This document shows, piece after piece, positions 1 through 8,610 of a stretch of 64,000 nucleotides of DNA; within the stretch, counting starts at the first letter, position 1; each line of letters starts with the position of its first letter. This DNA is from Symbiodinium natans. Taxonomy: Eukaryota > Sar > Dinophyceae > Suessiales > Symbiodiniaceae. Both the position numbers and the translations under genes were made by a program. The stretch spans positions 656,001 through 720,000 of the forward strand of contig CAJNDS010000347.1 of NCBI GenBank assembly GCA_905221605.1. Reading direction: 5' to 3'. The notes under the pieces are model-generated. The model had not been told where the DNA came from. It did no database searches and was given only the letters and a program-made list of their open reading frames with translations.

Positions 1-249
1 CAGCGCGTCGCCGGCCGGCAGGTCGCGGGGGCGGTTCCTGAGGGCCATGGAGAACTCGGTGCACACGGGGCTCGCCCACACCATGTCGAAGTGGCCGGGA
101 GCGTAGTCCCTGTAGTGCCATTGGAGGATGTCACAGCAGATGGTCGGGCGGGCCTTGGCGTTCAGGTCGAGGCTCGTGACCTCCCAGCCGCGGGCCTCGA
201 AGGCGCGGCCCACGGACCCCGTGCCCGAGAAGAGCTCGAGCAGCCGCAT
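1..249 (-). CDS. DNA cytosine-C5 methyltransferase, N-terminal part (runs off window)
   Basis: Reading the minus strand from the ATG at 249 gives 83 open codons to the window edge. The start matches motif I of C5-cytosine methyltransferases (LLELFSGTGSVGRAF, the AdoMet-binding FxGxG loop, residues 3-17). An acidic SLDLN follows at about residue 30, and a motif-IV-like segment MVWASPVCTEFS holds the catalytic Cys. The usual Pro-Pro-Cys reads Pro-Val-Cys. Known role of the family: methyl transfer from AdoMet to C5 of cytosine in DNA. Short enzymes of this type are common in phages and large DNA viruses. The ATG is preceded by a run of A and lies 7 bases after the stop of the 40-residue ORF, so the two are probably co-expressed. 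The target-recognition half is outside the window. Confidence 0.8.
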   Translation of the reverse strand, partial: MRLLELFSGTGSVGRAFEARGWEVTSLDLNAKARPTICCDILQWHYRDYAPGHFDMVWASPVCTEFSMALRNRPRDLPAGDAL

Positions 250-256
250 TTTTTTT

Positions 257-379
257 TTACCACGGTTCCTCCCACGGTCTCGCGAGGACCCACAACACGG
301 CGACGCCGCCGGCCAGCGTCAGCGCGACGCACAGAAACTCCCCGAAGCTCACGGGGCCGGCGCGTTCACAGGGCGACAT
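257..379 (-). CDS. small single-pass membrane protein, 40 aa
   Basis: ATG at 379, stop TAA at 259-257. The N-terminus is short and polar (MSPCERAGPVSFGE), residues 15-33 form one hydrophobic segment (FLCVALTLAGGVAVLWVLA), and the tail RPWEEPW is charged and Trp-rich. The layout fits a single transmembrane helix with a short tail. It lies 7 bases upstream of the methyltransferase ATG on the same strand, and the ATGs of both genes are immediately preceded by runs of A. No family is recognised. Being so short, it rests on the packing, the matched A-run leader and the clean hydrophobic helix. Confidence 0.55.
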   Translation of the reverse strand: MSPCERAGPVSFGEFLCVALTLAGGVAVLWVLARPWEEPW

Positions 380-411
380 TTTTTTTATTGAGGAGGAATA
401 AAACGGGAGCC
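380..411. promoter_or_regulatory. divergent intergenic region, A/T-run leader
   Basis: Only 32 bases separate the divergent ATGs at 379 and 412. On the minus strand an A run abuts the ATG at 379, and a second A run abuts the methyltransferase ATG at 249. On the plus strand GAGGAGG lies about 16 bases before the ATG at 412. That resembles a ribosome-binding site but is rather far, and this is probably a eukaryotic setting. A shared bidirectional viral-type promoter is inferred from spacing. Confidence 0.4.
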
Positions 412-969
412 ATGACGATCCAGCTTGGCAACATCCTCACAAACTCCAAGGGTGGAAAGTACATCCCGCTGCGCGGAGACGGTGGCGATGCGCCCACGTG
501 GAAGAGCAACTGGCTGAAAGTGATTTGGAACCCCTCCAGCTACGGCGACCCCGAGGCGGTGCGTGTCTCCATGTGCCTGGAGCCCGACGAGGCCGCCCGG
601 GCCTTCTTCCGGGAGACGGAGGAGTGGGCGGCCAAGGCGTTGTCGGAGCACTCTCAGCGCGACTCCCGCATCTTCGGCAAGCCCCTCAAACCAGAGGAGG
701 TGCAGGAGCGGATGGCCAGCGCGCTCAAAATCAGCACCAAGGAAACGGAGTTCCTGAAGCTCAAGCTCCACTGGGACAAGGTGCGGCTGTGGGGGCCAGA
801 GGGCGAGAAACTCCCAGCACAGAAGCTGCACCTGCAGGGCTGCCTGTGCAAGGTCCACGTGGAGCTGCGCCAGGTGTGGCTGATGAGCTCTCAGTGCGGC
901 GTGCTGGCGGAGGTCACGGACGTGATGCTGCAGCACTGCGAGCCGCCGGAGCCGCAATGCCCCTTTTAG
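412..969 (+). CDS. unknown virus-like protein, 185 aa
   Basis: I start at the ATG at 412 (MTIQLGNILTNS). The frame stays open upstream to 91, but that part overlaps the opposite-strand genes and is low in plausibility. The protein is mixed alpha/beta with a Lys/Glu-rich middle. Its C-terminal segment alternates hydrophobic residues (KVHVELRQVWLMSSQCGVLAEV), and similar terminal strands occur in uncharacterised proteins of large DNA viruses and in some single-strand-DNA-binding proteins. That comparison is from memory and weak. The gene sits between the methyltransferase cluster and the polymerase/helicase gene, which would suit a replication accessory role, but function is unassigned. Confidence 0.5.
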   Translation: MTIQLGNILTNSKGGKYIPLRGDGGDAPTWKSNWLKVIWNPSSYGDPEAVRVSMCLEPDEAARAFFRETEEWAAKALSEHSQRDSRIFGKPLKPEEVQERMASALKISTKETEFLKLKLHWDKVRLWGPEGEKLPAQKLHLQGCLCKVHVELRQVWLMSSQCGVLAEVTDVMLQHCEPPEPQCPF

Positions 970-1029
970 ACGCGTTCGACCATCGACACGGGCTACACCG
1001 AGTAGGTGCCCCGATGGGTGCCCCGATGC

Positions 1030-1055
1030 GTGCCCCGATTTTGAAATTGGGGCAC
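1030..1055 (+). terminator. hairpin after the 185-aa gene, with GGTGCCCCGATG repeats
   Basis: Arms of 11 bases (1030-1040 and 1045-1055) pair with one G-T wobble around a 4-base loop. Just upstream the unit GGTGCCCCGAT is repeated, the last copy forming the left arm. The hairpin lies in the 155-base gap between two same-strand genes, where a 3' end signal would be expected. The remainder of 970-1124 shows no ORF or other signal. Confidence 0.45.
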
Positions 1056-1124
1056 CCGTCGACACGGCTAGCCAGGGGACCTGCGTTCGCCCGACCGCCG
1101 CCGCCGAGGGGCGGGTAGTAAATC

Positions 1125-4100
1125 ATGTCATGGGCACAGCAGCGCGAGAGAATCCGGCGGGCCGTGGAGGCGGGCGTCTCCGCGCGCACCTCGCCGCAGG
1201 GCTCGGAGCTCCTGCGCCTCCCCAACGCCCAGCAGCTCCTACTCGCCCGGCCAGACGGACAGCCCACGCGCGCAGGATCCTTCTACTACCAGCTGGTCGG
1301 GCGGCGCCCGCCCTCCCGGCGCTTCAACGAGGCGCAGCCGCTCGTGCGCGACGGCCCCAACGACTACATTCTGCTGCGGGGAGGCGCCAAGAAGCTGGTG
1401 CGCAGCCTGCAGCCCGACGGCAGCTACCGCGTCACCAAGCTGGGCAAGGCCTTCTTCAAGGACAAGTGGACCGACTTCATCGCCCACATGCCCGTGAGGA
1501 TCCGTGGAAGGCGGCGCCGCGGGCAGCCGTACCAGAGGGACGACTTCCTGCCCGTGATCCTGGACGGCCTCGGGCGCCAGAACGACGGGCTGAGCGAGGT
1601 GCAGCAGCACCGGAACGTGATCGCGGCGGCGCTCCGCAAGATGGGGAACCCCGAGGACGGCGACGTCGTCACGGAGCTCTCGGACGAGACGTACTACTAC
1701 GACGCCTCGCGGGACTGGGGCGTCTCCAAGCAGACGATGCAGGTGGCGCAGAACAACCAGGTGGAGACGGAGGTGACGCTCCGCCAGCCGCTGGGCGCGC
1801 TGCGGGACGTCTCCTACCAGCTCTTCAGGGGCTCGGAGATCCTGGAGAGCGCCTTCGAGGAGCGCGCCGACAGGCTCTGCGTGGTGCGCCAGGTCGCGGA
1901 GCTGCTGCAGCTGCCCTTCGAGGAGATCTACTCGGACTTCGACGCGATCTGCCCCCAGGGCTGGGAGCAGAGGGGCGTCACCGGCAAGGAGATCCGGCAG
2001 TTCTGCGAGTGGCGCAAGGCGCCGATGTTCATCGTGAACTGCCGAGGGCAGATGATCGACTGCTACGAGCCGCCCGTCAAGGAGGAGCGGGCCCTGGCGC
2101 TCTGCGTCTACCGCGACCACGCCTACTTCTACAAGAGCGCGCGGGCCGTGGCCTGGTGCGACGGCGAGCCGCGGGACGTTCCGAGCTACCGCGGAGAGCG
2201 GCGGGAGTCGACCGTGCCGCCCTTCGGCGAGTGGCGGGAGTGGCAGGGCGCCCTCGAGCCCGGGCACTACTGGGCGAAGGACCTGCGCGTCGCGCGCTCC
2301 CGCCTGCTCGCGGAGGGCCACCAACCCAAGGTGGTCCTGCGGGGGCTCGTGGAGTGGCGCTACCTGCGGCTGCGCGTGCGGGGGCAGGGAGACTGCGTGA
2401 TCCACGAGTACCCCGAGGACGCGGAGGTGCTGGACGCGTGGATGGGCAAGCTGGGCTTCGTGTACCGCGGGCAGCGGCTCGCCGGCGCGGCCAGCGAGGT
2501 CTTCGGAGCGCTCCTGAAGGCGCGCCGGGACCGCGGCGACGTGCAGCGGCTGCTGCGGGAGCAGCGGGGAGCCTGCGCGCTCTGCGCCGCACCCATCGAC
2601 GCGGGCAGCTGCGAGGCGGACCACGTGGTGCCGGTGCACCAGTCCTTCTTCGGGCAGCGGCAGCACCTGCAGGCCCTGTGCCTGGAGTGCCACCGCGCCA
2701 AGACGTTCCTGGAGTGCTCCCACGCCACGAGCCTGGAGAGCCGCTTCTGCCGCCACGTCTTCGAGAGCTACGCCTGCTCCCCCCGGCTGCCGCCGCTCGT
2801 GTGCGGCCTGTCGAAGTGCAACCCCGAGAAGGTGTGCCAGGGCGTGGACGTGGTGCGGTGCCGGAAGAACGCCCTGGCCAACGCCCCCTTCCCGCTGCCC
2901 GTCTTCTGCCCCCTGGACAGCATCCGGCCGGCGGAGGAGGGGCAGCTGGCGGACCTCACCTTCGTGCGGAAGCGGGAGGACAAGCGCGAGGGCTTTTTGG
3001 CGCGGCTGCCCTACGTCGGCCCGGGCTGGTACGGGAAGCCCGCGGTGGCCTACATGCTGGACGCGGGCCTTGCGAGATGGGCGGACTGCGAGTGGTCCCT
3101 GCAGGCCACGGCCCACGTGGCGCCCGACTGCCTGGCACGGGCGCTGGAGGTCATGGAGGGGGCCTGGCCCGAGTCCGAGGAGCACTTCGCGAAGCTCAGC
3201 GTGAACGCGCTCATCGGGCTGTGGGCGCGCTCCAAGGACGTCTTCTACTCCATGAGGACGAGCAGCCACGAGGCGGACGCCTGGGGCTCCCAGTTCCTGC
3301 AGGTCTTCTTCGACGCCGCGGGCGCCTGCCACTACGACCACGTCTACGCCACGGAGCTCTTCACGAACCGCTCCACGCGCCCGGCGCACGACTTCGTGAT
3401 GGCCTCCGAGTACGTGGCGATGGCGAGGATCAACCGCGCGCTGCGGGAGGTGCCGCCCCGCTACCTCGTGGCGCTGAAGACCGACTGCCTCGTGTGTCAG
3501 GGCCTGCCGAAAAAGTTCCTGCCCGCCGTGGAGGCGCTCACGCGGCACCGGCACCGGGACGGCACGCCGAAGTACCGCTTCGAGGAGGTGAAGCGACTGG
3601 AAGGAGACTACCGAGAGCCGCGGCTGGAGACGGATCCGCCGCCGCCGCAGGGGCCCTGGAGGCACGTGGAGGACCCCGTGGCACACTGCCTCAACGGGGG
3701 CAGCCTGCTGCTCTCGGGCATGCCGGGCACGGGGAAGACGCACCTGGCGCGGCGGATCGTGACGCAGCTCTCGGCGCAGGGCGAGGAGGTGACGCTGATC
3801 TCGAAGACGCACTGCAGCGTGCAGAACCTGGGCCTGGGCGCGCAGACGGCGGACCTCTGGGTACGGCGCACCATCCGCGCGGGCCGCTGCGCGCTGGACT
3901 GGCTCGTGGTGGAGGAGGTCACGCAGCTCGACGTGGGGTTGTGGGCCGACATCGCGGAGCTCTCCACGAACCGCCGGGTGCGCTTCCTGCTGCTGGGCGA
4001 CTTCCGGCAGCTGCCCGCCGTGCAGGACGCCTTCGGGGGCGCGCCGGTGCTGCGCTCGCTGAAGGACTCGCAGCTGCTGCACGACCTGGCGGGAGGCTGC

Positions 4101-4679
4101 GTGCACGAGCTCACGGAGAACCAGCGCAGCGACGAGACGATCTTCCGCTTCCTGCAGTGGCTGCGGGTGGACGAGCCGGAGCAGCCGCCGCTGCGGGAGG
4201 CCGTGCAGGCGGCGCGGGAGCTGTTCCCGCGGCGGGGCCACCCCGACACCTGCCTGGTCATCTCCCACGCCCACAGGATGGCCATCAACGAGCGAGAGAA
4301 CCGGCGGCTCGCGCTGGAGGGTGCGCTGCTGCTGGAGCACCGGGCGCAGGGGCAGGCGGGCACCAACCAGCCGCAGACGATGCGCGTGTGGCCCGGGCTG
4401 AGGCTCGTGGGCGCGGGCGGCAGGGTGGCCAAGGGCTGCTTCGCGACGGTGAGCGAGGTGGGGGAGCGGATCTCGCTGGACGACGGGCAGAGCTTCACGC
4501 CCGCGGAGCTGCTGCGGCACACGCGGCTTTGCCACGCGGTCACGTACGCCTCCTGCCAGGGCCTCACGCTGCGGGGGAGGGTGTGGCTCTGCGACGCCGA
4601 GAACCCGCACTTCTCGGTGAAGCACCTGTACGTGGGCGCGTCGCGGGCCACGAGCGCGGAGCTCCTGAGCGTGATTTGA
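1125..4679 (+). CDS. composite PolB-like palm / HNH nuclease / SF1 helicase protein, 1184 aa
   Basis: The start is ATG at 1125, the first methionine after an in-frame stop-bearing gap. Residues 480-530 form a zinc-type HNH nuclease (C484-x2-C487, D499-H500, C519-x2-C522). Around it lie motifs resembling family-B DNA polymerase: motif A near D575 (VDVVRCRKNAL), motif B K690-x3-N694-x3-G698, and motif C KTDC with D787. The first Asp of the usual DTDS is Lys785. Residues 860-1184 are a Pif1/RecD-like SF1 helicase: Walker A GMPGTGKT 865-872, Walker B VVEE 928-931, GDFRQLP from 958, SCQGLTL from 1143 and YVGASRAT from 1169. Such a chain suits replication of a virus or self-replicating element. The helicase and HNH calls are firm. 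The polymerase call is an inference, and its altered motif C may mean impaired synthesis. Confidence 0.75.
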   Translation: MSWAQQRERIRRAVEAGVSARTSPQGSELLRLPNAQQLLLARPDGQPTRAGSFYYQLVGRRPPSRRFNEAQPLVRDGPNDYILLRGGAKKLVRSLQPDGSYRVTKLGKAFFKDKWTDFIAHMPVRIRGRRRRGQPYQRDDFLPVILDGLGRQNDGLSEVQQHRNVIAAALRKMGNPEDGDVVTELSDETYYYDASRDWGVSKQTMQVAQNNQVETEVTLRQPLGALRDVSYQLFRGSEILESAFEERADRLCVVRQVAELLQLPFEEIYSDFDAICPQGWEQRGVTGKEIRQFCEWRKAPMFIVNCRGQMIDCYEPPVKEERALALCVYRDHAYFYKSARAVAWCDGEPRDVPSYRGERRESTVPPFGEWREWQGALEPGHYWAKDLRVARSRLLAEGHQPKVVLRGLVEWRYLRLRVRGQGDCVIHEYPEDAEVLDAWMGKLGFVYRGQRLAGAASEVFGALLKARRDRGDVQRLLREQRGACALCAAPIDAGSCEADHVVPVHQSFFGQRQHLQALCLECHRAKTFLECSHATSLESRFCRHVFESYACSPRLPPLVCGLSKCNPEKVCQGVDVVRCRKNALANAPFPLPVFCPLDSIRPAEEGQLADLTFVRKREDKREGFLARLPYVGPGWYGKPAVAYMLDAGLARWADCEWSLQATAHVAPDCLARALEVMEGAWPESEEHFAKLSVNALIGLWARSKDVFYSMRTSSHEADAWGSQFLQVFFDAAGACHYDHVYATELFTNRSTRPAHDFVMASEYVAMARINRALREVPPRYLVALKTDCLVCQGLPKKFLPAVEALTRHRHRDGTPKYRFEEVKRLEGDYREPRLETDPPPPQGPWRHVEDPVAHCLNGGSLLLSGMPGTGKTHLARRIVTQLSAQGEEVTLISKTHCSVQNLGLGAQTADLWVRRTIRAGRCALDWLVVEEVTQLDVGLWADIAELSTNRRVRFLLLGDFRQLPAVQDAFGGAPVLRSLKDSQLLHDLAGGCVHELTENQRSDETIFRFLQWLRVDEPEQPPLREAVQAARELFPRRGHPDTCLVISHAHRMAINERENRRLALEGALLLEHRAQGQAGTNQPQTMRVWPGLRLVGAGGRVAKGCFATVSEVGERISLDDGQSFTPAELLRHTRLCHAVTYASCQGLTLRGRVWLCDAENPHFSVKHLYVGASRATSAELLSVI

Positions 4680-4685
4680 GGCCCG

Positions 4686-4717
4686 CGGGCCATCCCGGGA
4701 ATTACCGGGATGGCCCG
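4686..4717 (+). terminator. strong 3' hairpin after the polymerase/helicase gene
   Basis: A perfect 13-bp stem with a 6-base loop GAATTA begins 7 bases after the TGA; its core is GGGCCATCCCGG pairing with CCGGGATGGCCC. A smaller stem around an A run follows (GCTGC...GCAGC, about 4719-4738). Hairpins at transcript 3' ends are documented for mimivirus-type giant viruses. Use here is inferred. Confidence 0.6.
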
Positions 4718-4739
4718 AGCTGCAAAAAAACGGGCAGCA

Positions 4740-5014
4740 TTCCCTTCCCCCGCAGCCCCCCCTGGGGTGGCGGGTGGTGAGGTTTCGGAGCCGCCCCATT
4801 TCCTGGACGGCTCCCAGGGCCTCGCCCTGCGCGAAGCGTCGTCAGGGGGCCGGGCGTTACTGATAACCGCCCGTGGGTAGCCCTACACAGTCGGGCACCC
4901 CCCTCGACTTCGCTGGGCCACCCGCGCAGCCCCGGGAGCCTACCGCCGGGTAACCGGTCGGTCACGGGCCCCGGAGCCGCAGCGAGCGTGCCCGTGTACG
5001 TGGGTGCTTAATCG
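4740..5014. other. GC-rich boundary region, no gene
   Basis: GC-rich, without a convincing ORF or paired repeat. It marks the change from the dense virus-like block to repeat-rich dinoflagellate sequence. No att-like or terminal inverted repeat was seen at this edge. Confidence 0.4.
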
Positions 5015-5021
5015 GGTGCCA

Positions 5022-5098
5022 GGTGCCAGACAGGTGCCAGACAGGTGCCAGACAGGTGCCAGACAGGTGCCAGACAGGTGCCAGACAGGTGCCAGACA
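5022..5098. repeat. 11-bp tandem repeat, 7 perfect copies
   Basis: The unit GGTGCCAGACA is repeated seven times without error, with a partial copy before it. All six frames pass through without stops, which produces spurious small ORFs. Confidence 0.95.
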
Positions 5099-5120
5099 GG
5101 TCGCGGCGGCAAATGAACAC

Positions 5121-5579
5121 CTCTCTCTGAGGTGGGAGTGCCCAACTCCCGCCACAACACAGCTGAGAGGATCGAGAATCTACGTTTGAGGAAGGTTGCT
5201 CTAGGAGGTTTCGACGCCAAACTGCATCAGAGTGCAGTTTCAGGTCTCACAGTAGCATCGCTGCAGCCGATTTTAAGGCCAGAAAATTTGCGAGGGAGGA
5301 ATCGCAACAGGATGCAGTTCTGAGGCTGCGGAGTTGTGGAGTGTAACAACGTGGAACTCCACAACTCCGCAGCCTCAGAACTGCATCCTGTTGCGATTCC
5401 GATTACGAGCAAATTTTCTGGCCTTAAAATCGGCTGCAGCGATGCTACTGTGAGACCTGAAACTGCACTCTGATGCAGTTTGGCGTCGAAACCTCCTAGA
5501 GCAACCTTCCTCAAACGTAGATTCTCGATCCTCTCAGCTGTGTTGTGGCGGGAGTTGGGCACTCCCACCTCAGAGAGAG
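5121..5579. repeat. 459-bp foldback (long inverted repeat)
   Basis: The left arm 5121-5342 is the reverse complement of the right arm 5356-5579, with a 13-base spacer. The arms are nearly identical except for about 10 bases near 5290-5303 against 5400-5411. Each arm, read toward the centre, is open in one frame, so the same peptide is encoded on both strands. No transposase is present. It could be a non-autonomous foldback transposon or a recent inverted duplication. Confidence 0.9.
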
Positions 5580-6089
5580 TGGGAAGGTTCTCCGGCAACA
5601 TCGAGGAAAACCACAAGTGAGGTAGGCGCCAAGGAGGTAGTGCAGCACAGTGCAGCTCTGGCACATCCGGCGTCCCGGCGGCATCGGCGGGCCGCACGTG
5701 TTCTGGGGCGGCGCAGATGAGCACACTGCCATGCACCAGCCAACACTCAACACGGTGAGTAGCGCAGCGCACGATGTCCCTGCTCAACCATGTGGCCGAG
5801 CCTTTCCATCGAACTCTGGGTCCGGGGGCCGGCCCCGCTGCCGCTGCTTCCCGATTCCCGCCAGCGCCGCCAACAATAACACCGTTGCCGTTGCCCTACA
5901 TGCAGAAGAGTCAGAAGAGGAGCTTCTCCGTGAGAGTCGTTGTCGCAGAAGAGCAGCAGCAGCAGCAGCAGCAGAAGTGCATCGGCCTTGATGACGACTA
6001 TGGCGGCAGTGGCTACCATCATGTTCTTCTGGAATGCTTCAGTGGGATGACACCCGGAACGAGATAAACCTGCTGCAAAGAGCCGATCG
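5580..6089. other. no confident gene; CAG microsatellite
   Basis: Holds a (CAG)n run at about 5952-5972 and short overlapping ORFs on both strands with compositional bias. I see no domain or splice pattern that supports a gene. Confidence 0.4.
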
Positions 6090-6980
6090 GGTTAAAGCCG
6101 GGGGCACCCAAAAAAATGGGGTGGTGGGCAGTCAGGTCGAAGGTGGGCAGTCAGGTCGAAGGTCATCGAAGGCCGTCTTGGCACCAGTTCCACATGAGCA
6201 GGTCGATCGCTCCGAAAAGTGCTGAAAACACAGGCGGGGGACACACCTGGAGGAGATAAAACAGGGCCCGCGGTGGACAAGCGAAATGGGCCTGCCGTGG
6301 AGAGCCGCTCGGAGTCGACGCCGGGGGTGCCCACAAAAATGGGGCGTTGCAAAAAAAATGGGGTGCGGCATGGTGTTTAAGGGCCATGGGGTTCCAAATG
6401 CGAGCGGGTCGGCAGAGTAGCTTCTTCATTTTTGCAGTCAGGTCGAAGGCTCGAAGGTCATCGAAGGCCGTCTTGGCACCAGTTCCGCATGAGCAGGTTG
6501 ATCGCTCCGAAAAGTGCTTCAAACACAAGTGAGGGCCACACCTGGAAGGAGATAAAACAGGGCCCATGGTGGACAAGCGAAACGCGGAGGGCTGATCAGG
6601 CCTCATGATGGAGTTGCCGAAAATTTGGGGTGCGGCATGGTGTTTAAGGGCCATGGGGTTCGCAATGCGAGCAGGTCGGTAGAGTACCTGTTTCATTTGT
6701 ACTCATGCACTGGTTGCTGGGCTATCAGGTCGAAGGCTCGAAGGTCATCGAAGACTGTCTTGGCACCAGTTCCGCATGAGCAGGTCGATCGCTCCGGAAA
6801 CTGCTTAAAACACAGGCCGGGGACACACCTGGAAGGATATAAAGCAGGGCCCGTGGTGGACAAGCGAAATGGGTTAAAGAGCTGATCGGGGCCGGGGTCG
6901 GTCGATTCCGTTGACTGTGGTGATGCTGGGTGTGCCCTGGTGCGCGGCGTGGTGTTTAAGGGCCTCCAAATTTCCAAATG
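6090..6980. repeat. three tandem copies of a ~290-bp unit
   Basis: The segment CGTCTTGGCACCAGTTCC recurs at about 6173 and 6470, and with two changes at about 6758, a period of roughly 290-297 bases. Flanking text matches in each copy: a block ending in GATAAA(A)CAGGGCCC, and a block around GGTGTTTAAGGGCCATGGGG. Copies have diverged by substitutions and small indels. ORFs on the minus strand repeat in step and are not credible genes. Confidence 0.85.
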
Positions 6981-7009
6981 TGAGCGGGGCAGCAGAGGCA
7001 GCAGAGTAC

Positions 7010-8100
7010 CTTTGAATCTTTATGATTCATGAACCCATGAATCCGTGAATCATGAATCATGAATCTGATGAATCTGATTCATCATCATGAGTCATGAATG
7101 TCATGAATCATGAATCGTGAATTGTCGTGCGTTGTCAATTTCTCAATGGTCAATGATGCATGCACTGCATGATTGAGTCATGTCTTCAGTCTTCATGATT
7201 CATATTCATGACTTCATGTCATGAATTCATGACATGGACACGGACATGGCGACGGCGACGGTCAGACGGACGGTCACCGCATCGTCAATTCAAATTTATT
7301 AGTCATAGTCATAGTCATAGTCATTAGTCATAGTCATAGTCATAACTGACTGAGTCTAACTTACAGTCTAACTGAGTCATAACGGTCCGCGGTCAGCGGT
7401 CAACGGTCAACAACGGTTAACGGCGAACGGTCAACGGTTAACGATCCGTCAGAATCAGAATATGAGAGTGAGTGACTGACTCGGACTCTCAGTCATGATT
7501 ATAATGATAATAGTCATAGTCAGTTAGAGTCATAGTCATAGTCATAGTCATAGTCAGAGTCTGTCAGAGTCAGGTCAGAGTCATAGTCATGAGTCATAAT
7601 GTCATACTCATAGTTACAGTTACAGTTACAGTGACAGTCACAGTCAGAGTCACAGTCATAGTTAGACAGTACGAATCGCGAGTCATCATGAGTCATGACT
7701 CACGACTCACGACTCACAGACTCAGACTCAGAACTCACGTCACGTCGCGACTCACGACTCACGACTCACTGACTCACTGACTCACTGACTCACTAACACT
7801 AACTGACTACTCATTGCTCATATTATCATGATCATAAGTCATATTATCATACTGCTATCATACATGCATACATTTTACTCACGTGACTCACGTGATTGGA
7901 CACGTGATTCACGTGATCAGTGATCACGTGACTCATGTGACACATGTGACTCATGTTACTATGATATTAAAATCATTAAATTAACAATATTATGTAAGTA
8001 ACCGAGAACCCCAATTCTTAAAATTGAATTAACTTAATACTTACTTACATACTTACACTGACAGTTACATTTCCTCATGAGTCCTCAGTCCTCATGTCGT
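7010..8100. repeat. degraded simple-sequence tract
   Basis: Successive patches of decaying short repeats: CATGAAT words (7020-7240), CATAGT words (7300-7620), ACGGTCA words (7380-7450), CTCACGA/CTCACTGA words (7690-7800) and CACGTGA/CATGTGA words (7880-7960). Short palindromic words dominate. No reading frame is preserved. Confidence 0.8.
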
Positions 8101-8214
8101 CGTCCTCATGTTACATGAGTTTCTGAGTTTCATGAGGTTACATGTTACTGTCATAAACAAAACTGTGACTGTGACTGTGACTGTGGTGCAGTGGTGCGGT
8201 GCATTTAAATTTAC

Positions 8215-8610
8215 ATGGTTACCGAGTACGAGACCAGGAGCATGGTCAATTGGGAATGCGACTGCAAATGGCATCTCCCAACGGATTACGTGGAGAGATT
8301 CAATCTGATGATGCCATCGGATGTGTGGCAGCAGGTGTGGCAGATCATGTGCGAAGGAATTGAGTTTGGACAACGAACTCTTGGGTGCAAGTTGGACCCA
8401 GGACAACCTGCCTTTATGGTGGGATCTTGCATGAGTTTTAAGTTTGATGTCAGAGATCGACCGGTGTGTTGTTTGTTTCGCTTTGGTGGCGAGTACGCAC
8501 CAAGGGAATGTGGCCAGGGCATCCCCTTAGTGTTGAAGTGCCGAGCTGTGCTTGGACTTTGGATCTTTGGCATGAACCCTCAGCAAAATGCGGGGGGTGG
8601 AAGATCGTAG
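8215..8610 (+). CDS. hypothetical protein, 131 aa
   Basis: ATG at 8215, stop at 8608-8610. The protein has ordinary composition with seven Cys and several Trp, and is unlike the simple-sequence ORFs upstream. There is no signal peptide, membrane segment or recognised domain. It could be a single exon of a larger gene or a chance ORF. Surrounding DNA changes from simple repeats to complex sequence at this point, which slightly favours a real gene or gene remnant. Confidence 0.35.
   Translation: MVTEYETRSMVNWECDCKWHLPTDYVERFNLMMPSDVWQQVWQIMCEGIEFGQRTLGCKLDPGQPAFMVGSCMSFKFDVRDRPVCCLFRFGGEYAPRECGQGIPLVLKCRAVLGLWIFGMNPQQNAGGGRS

Noticed and set aside
391-405. Shine-Dalgarno box proving a bacterial or phage origin
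   Set aside because: GAGGAGG is about 16 bases from the ATG, farther than usual, and other genes in the block lack such a box.
1239-4799. Minus-strand ORF of 1186 aa and plus-strand ORF of 1216 aa over the polymerase/helicase gene
   Set aside because: High GC leaves the other frames open. Only the 1184-aa frame has domain motifs.
7880-7960. Cluster of CACGTG boxes as a regulatory module
   Set aside because: They are part of a decaying simple repeat with no gene start nearby.
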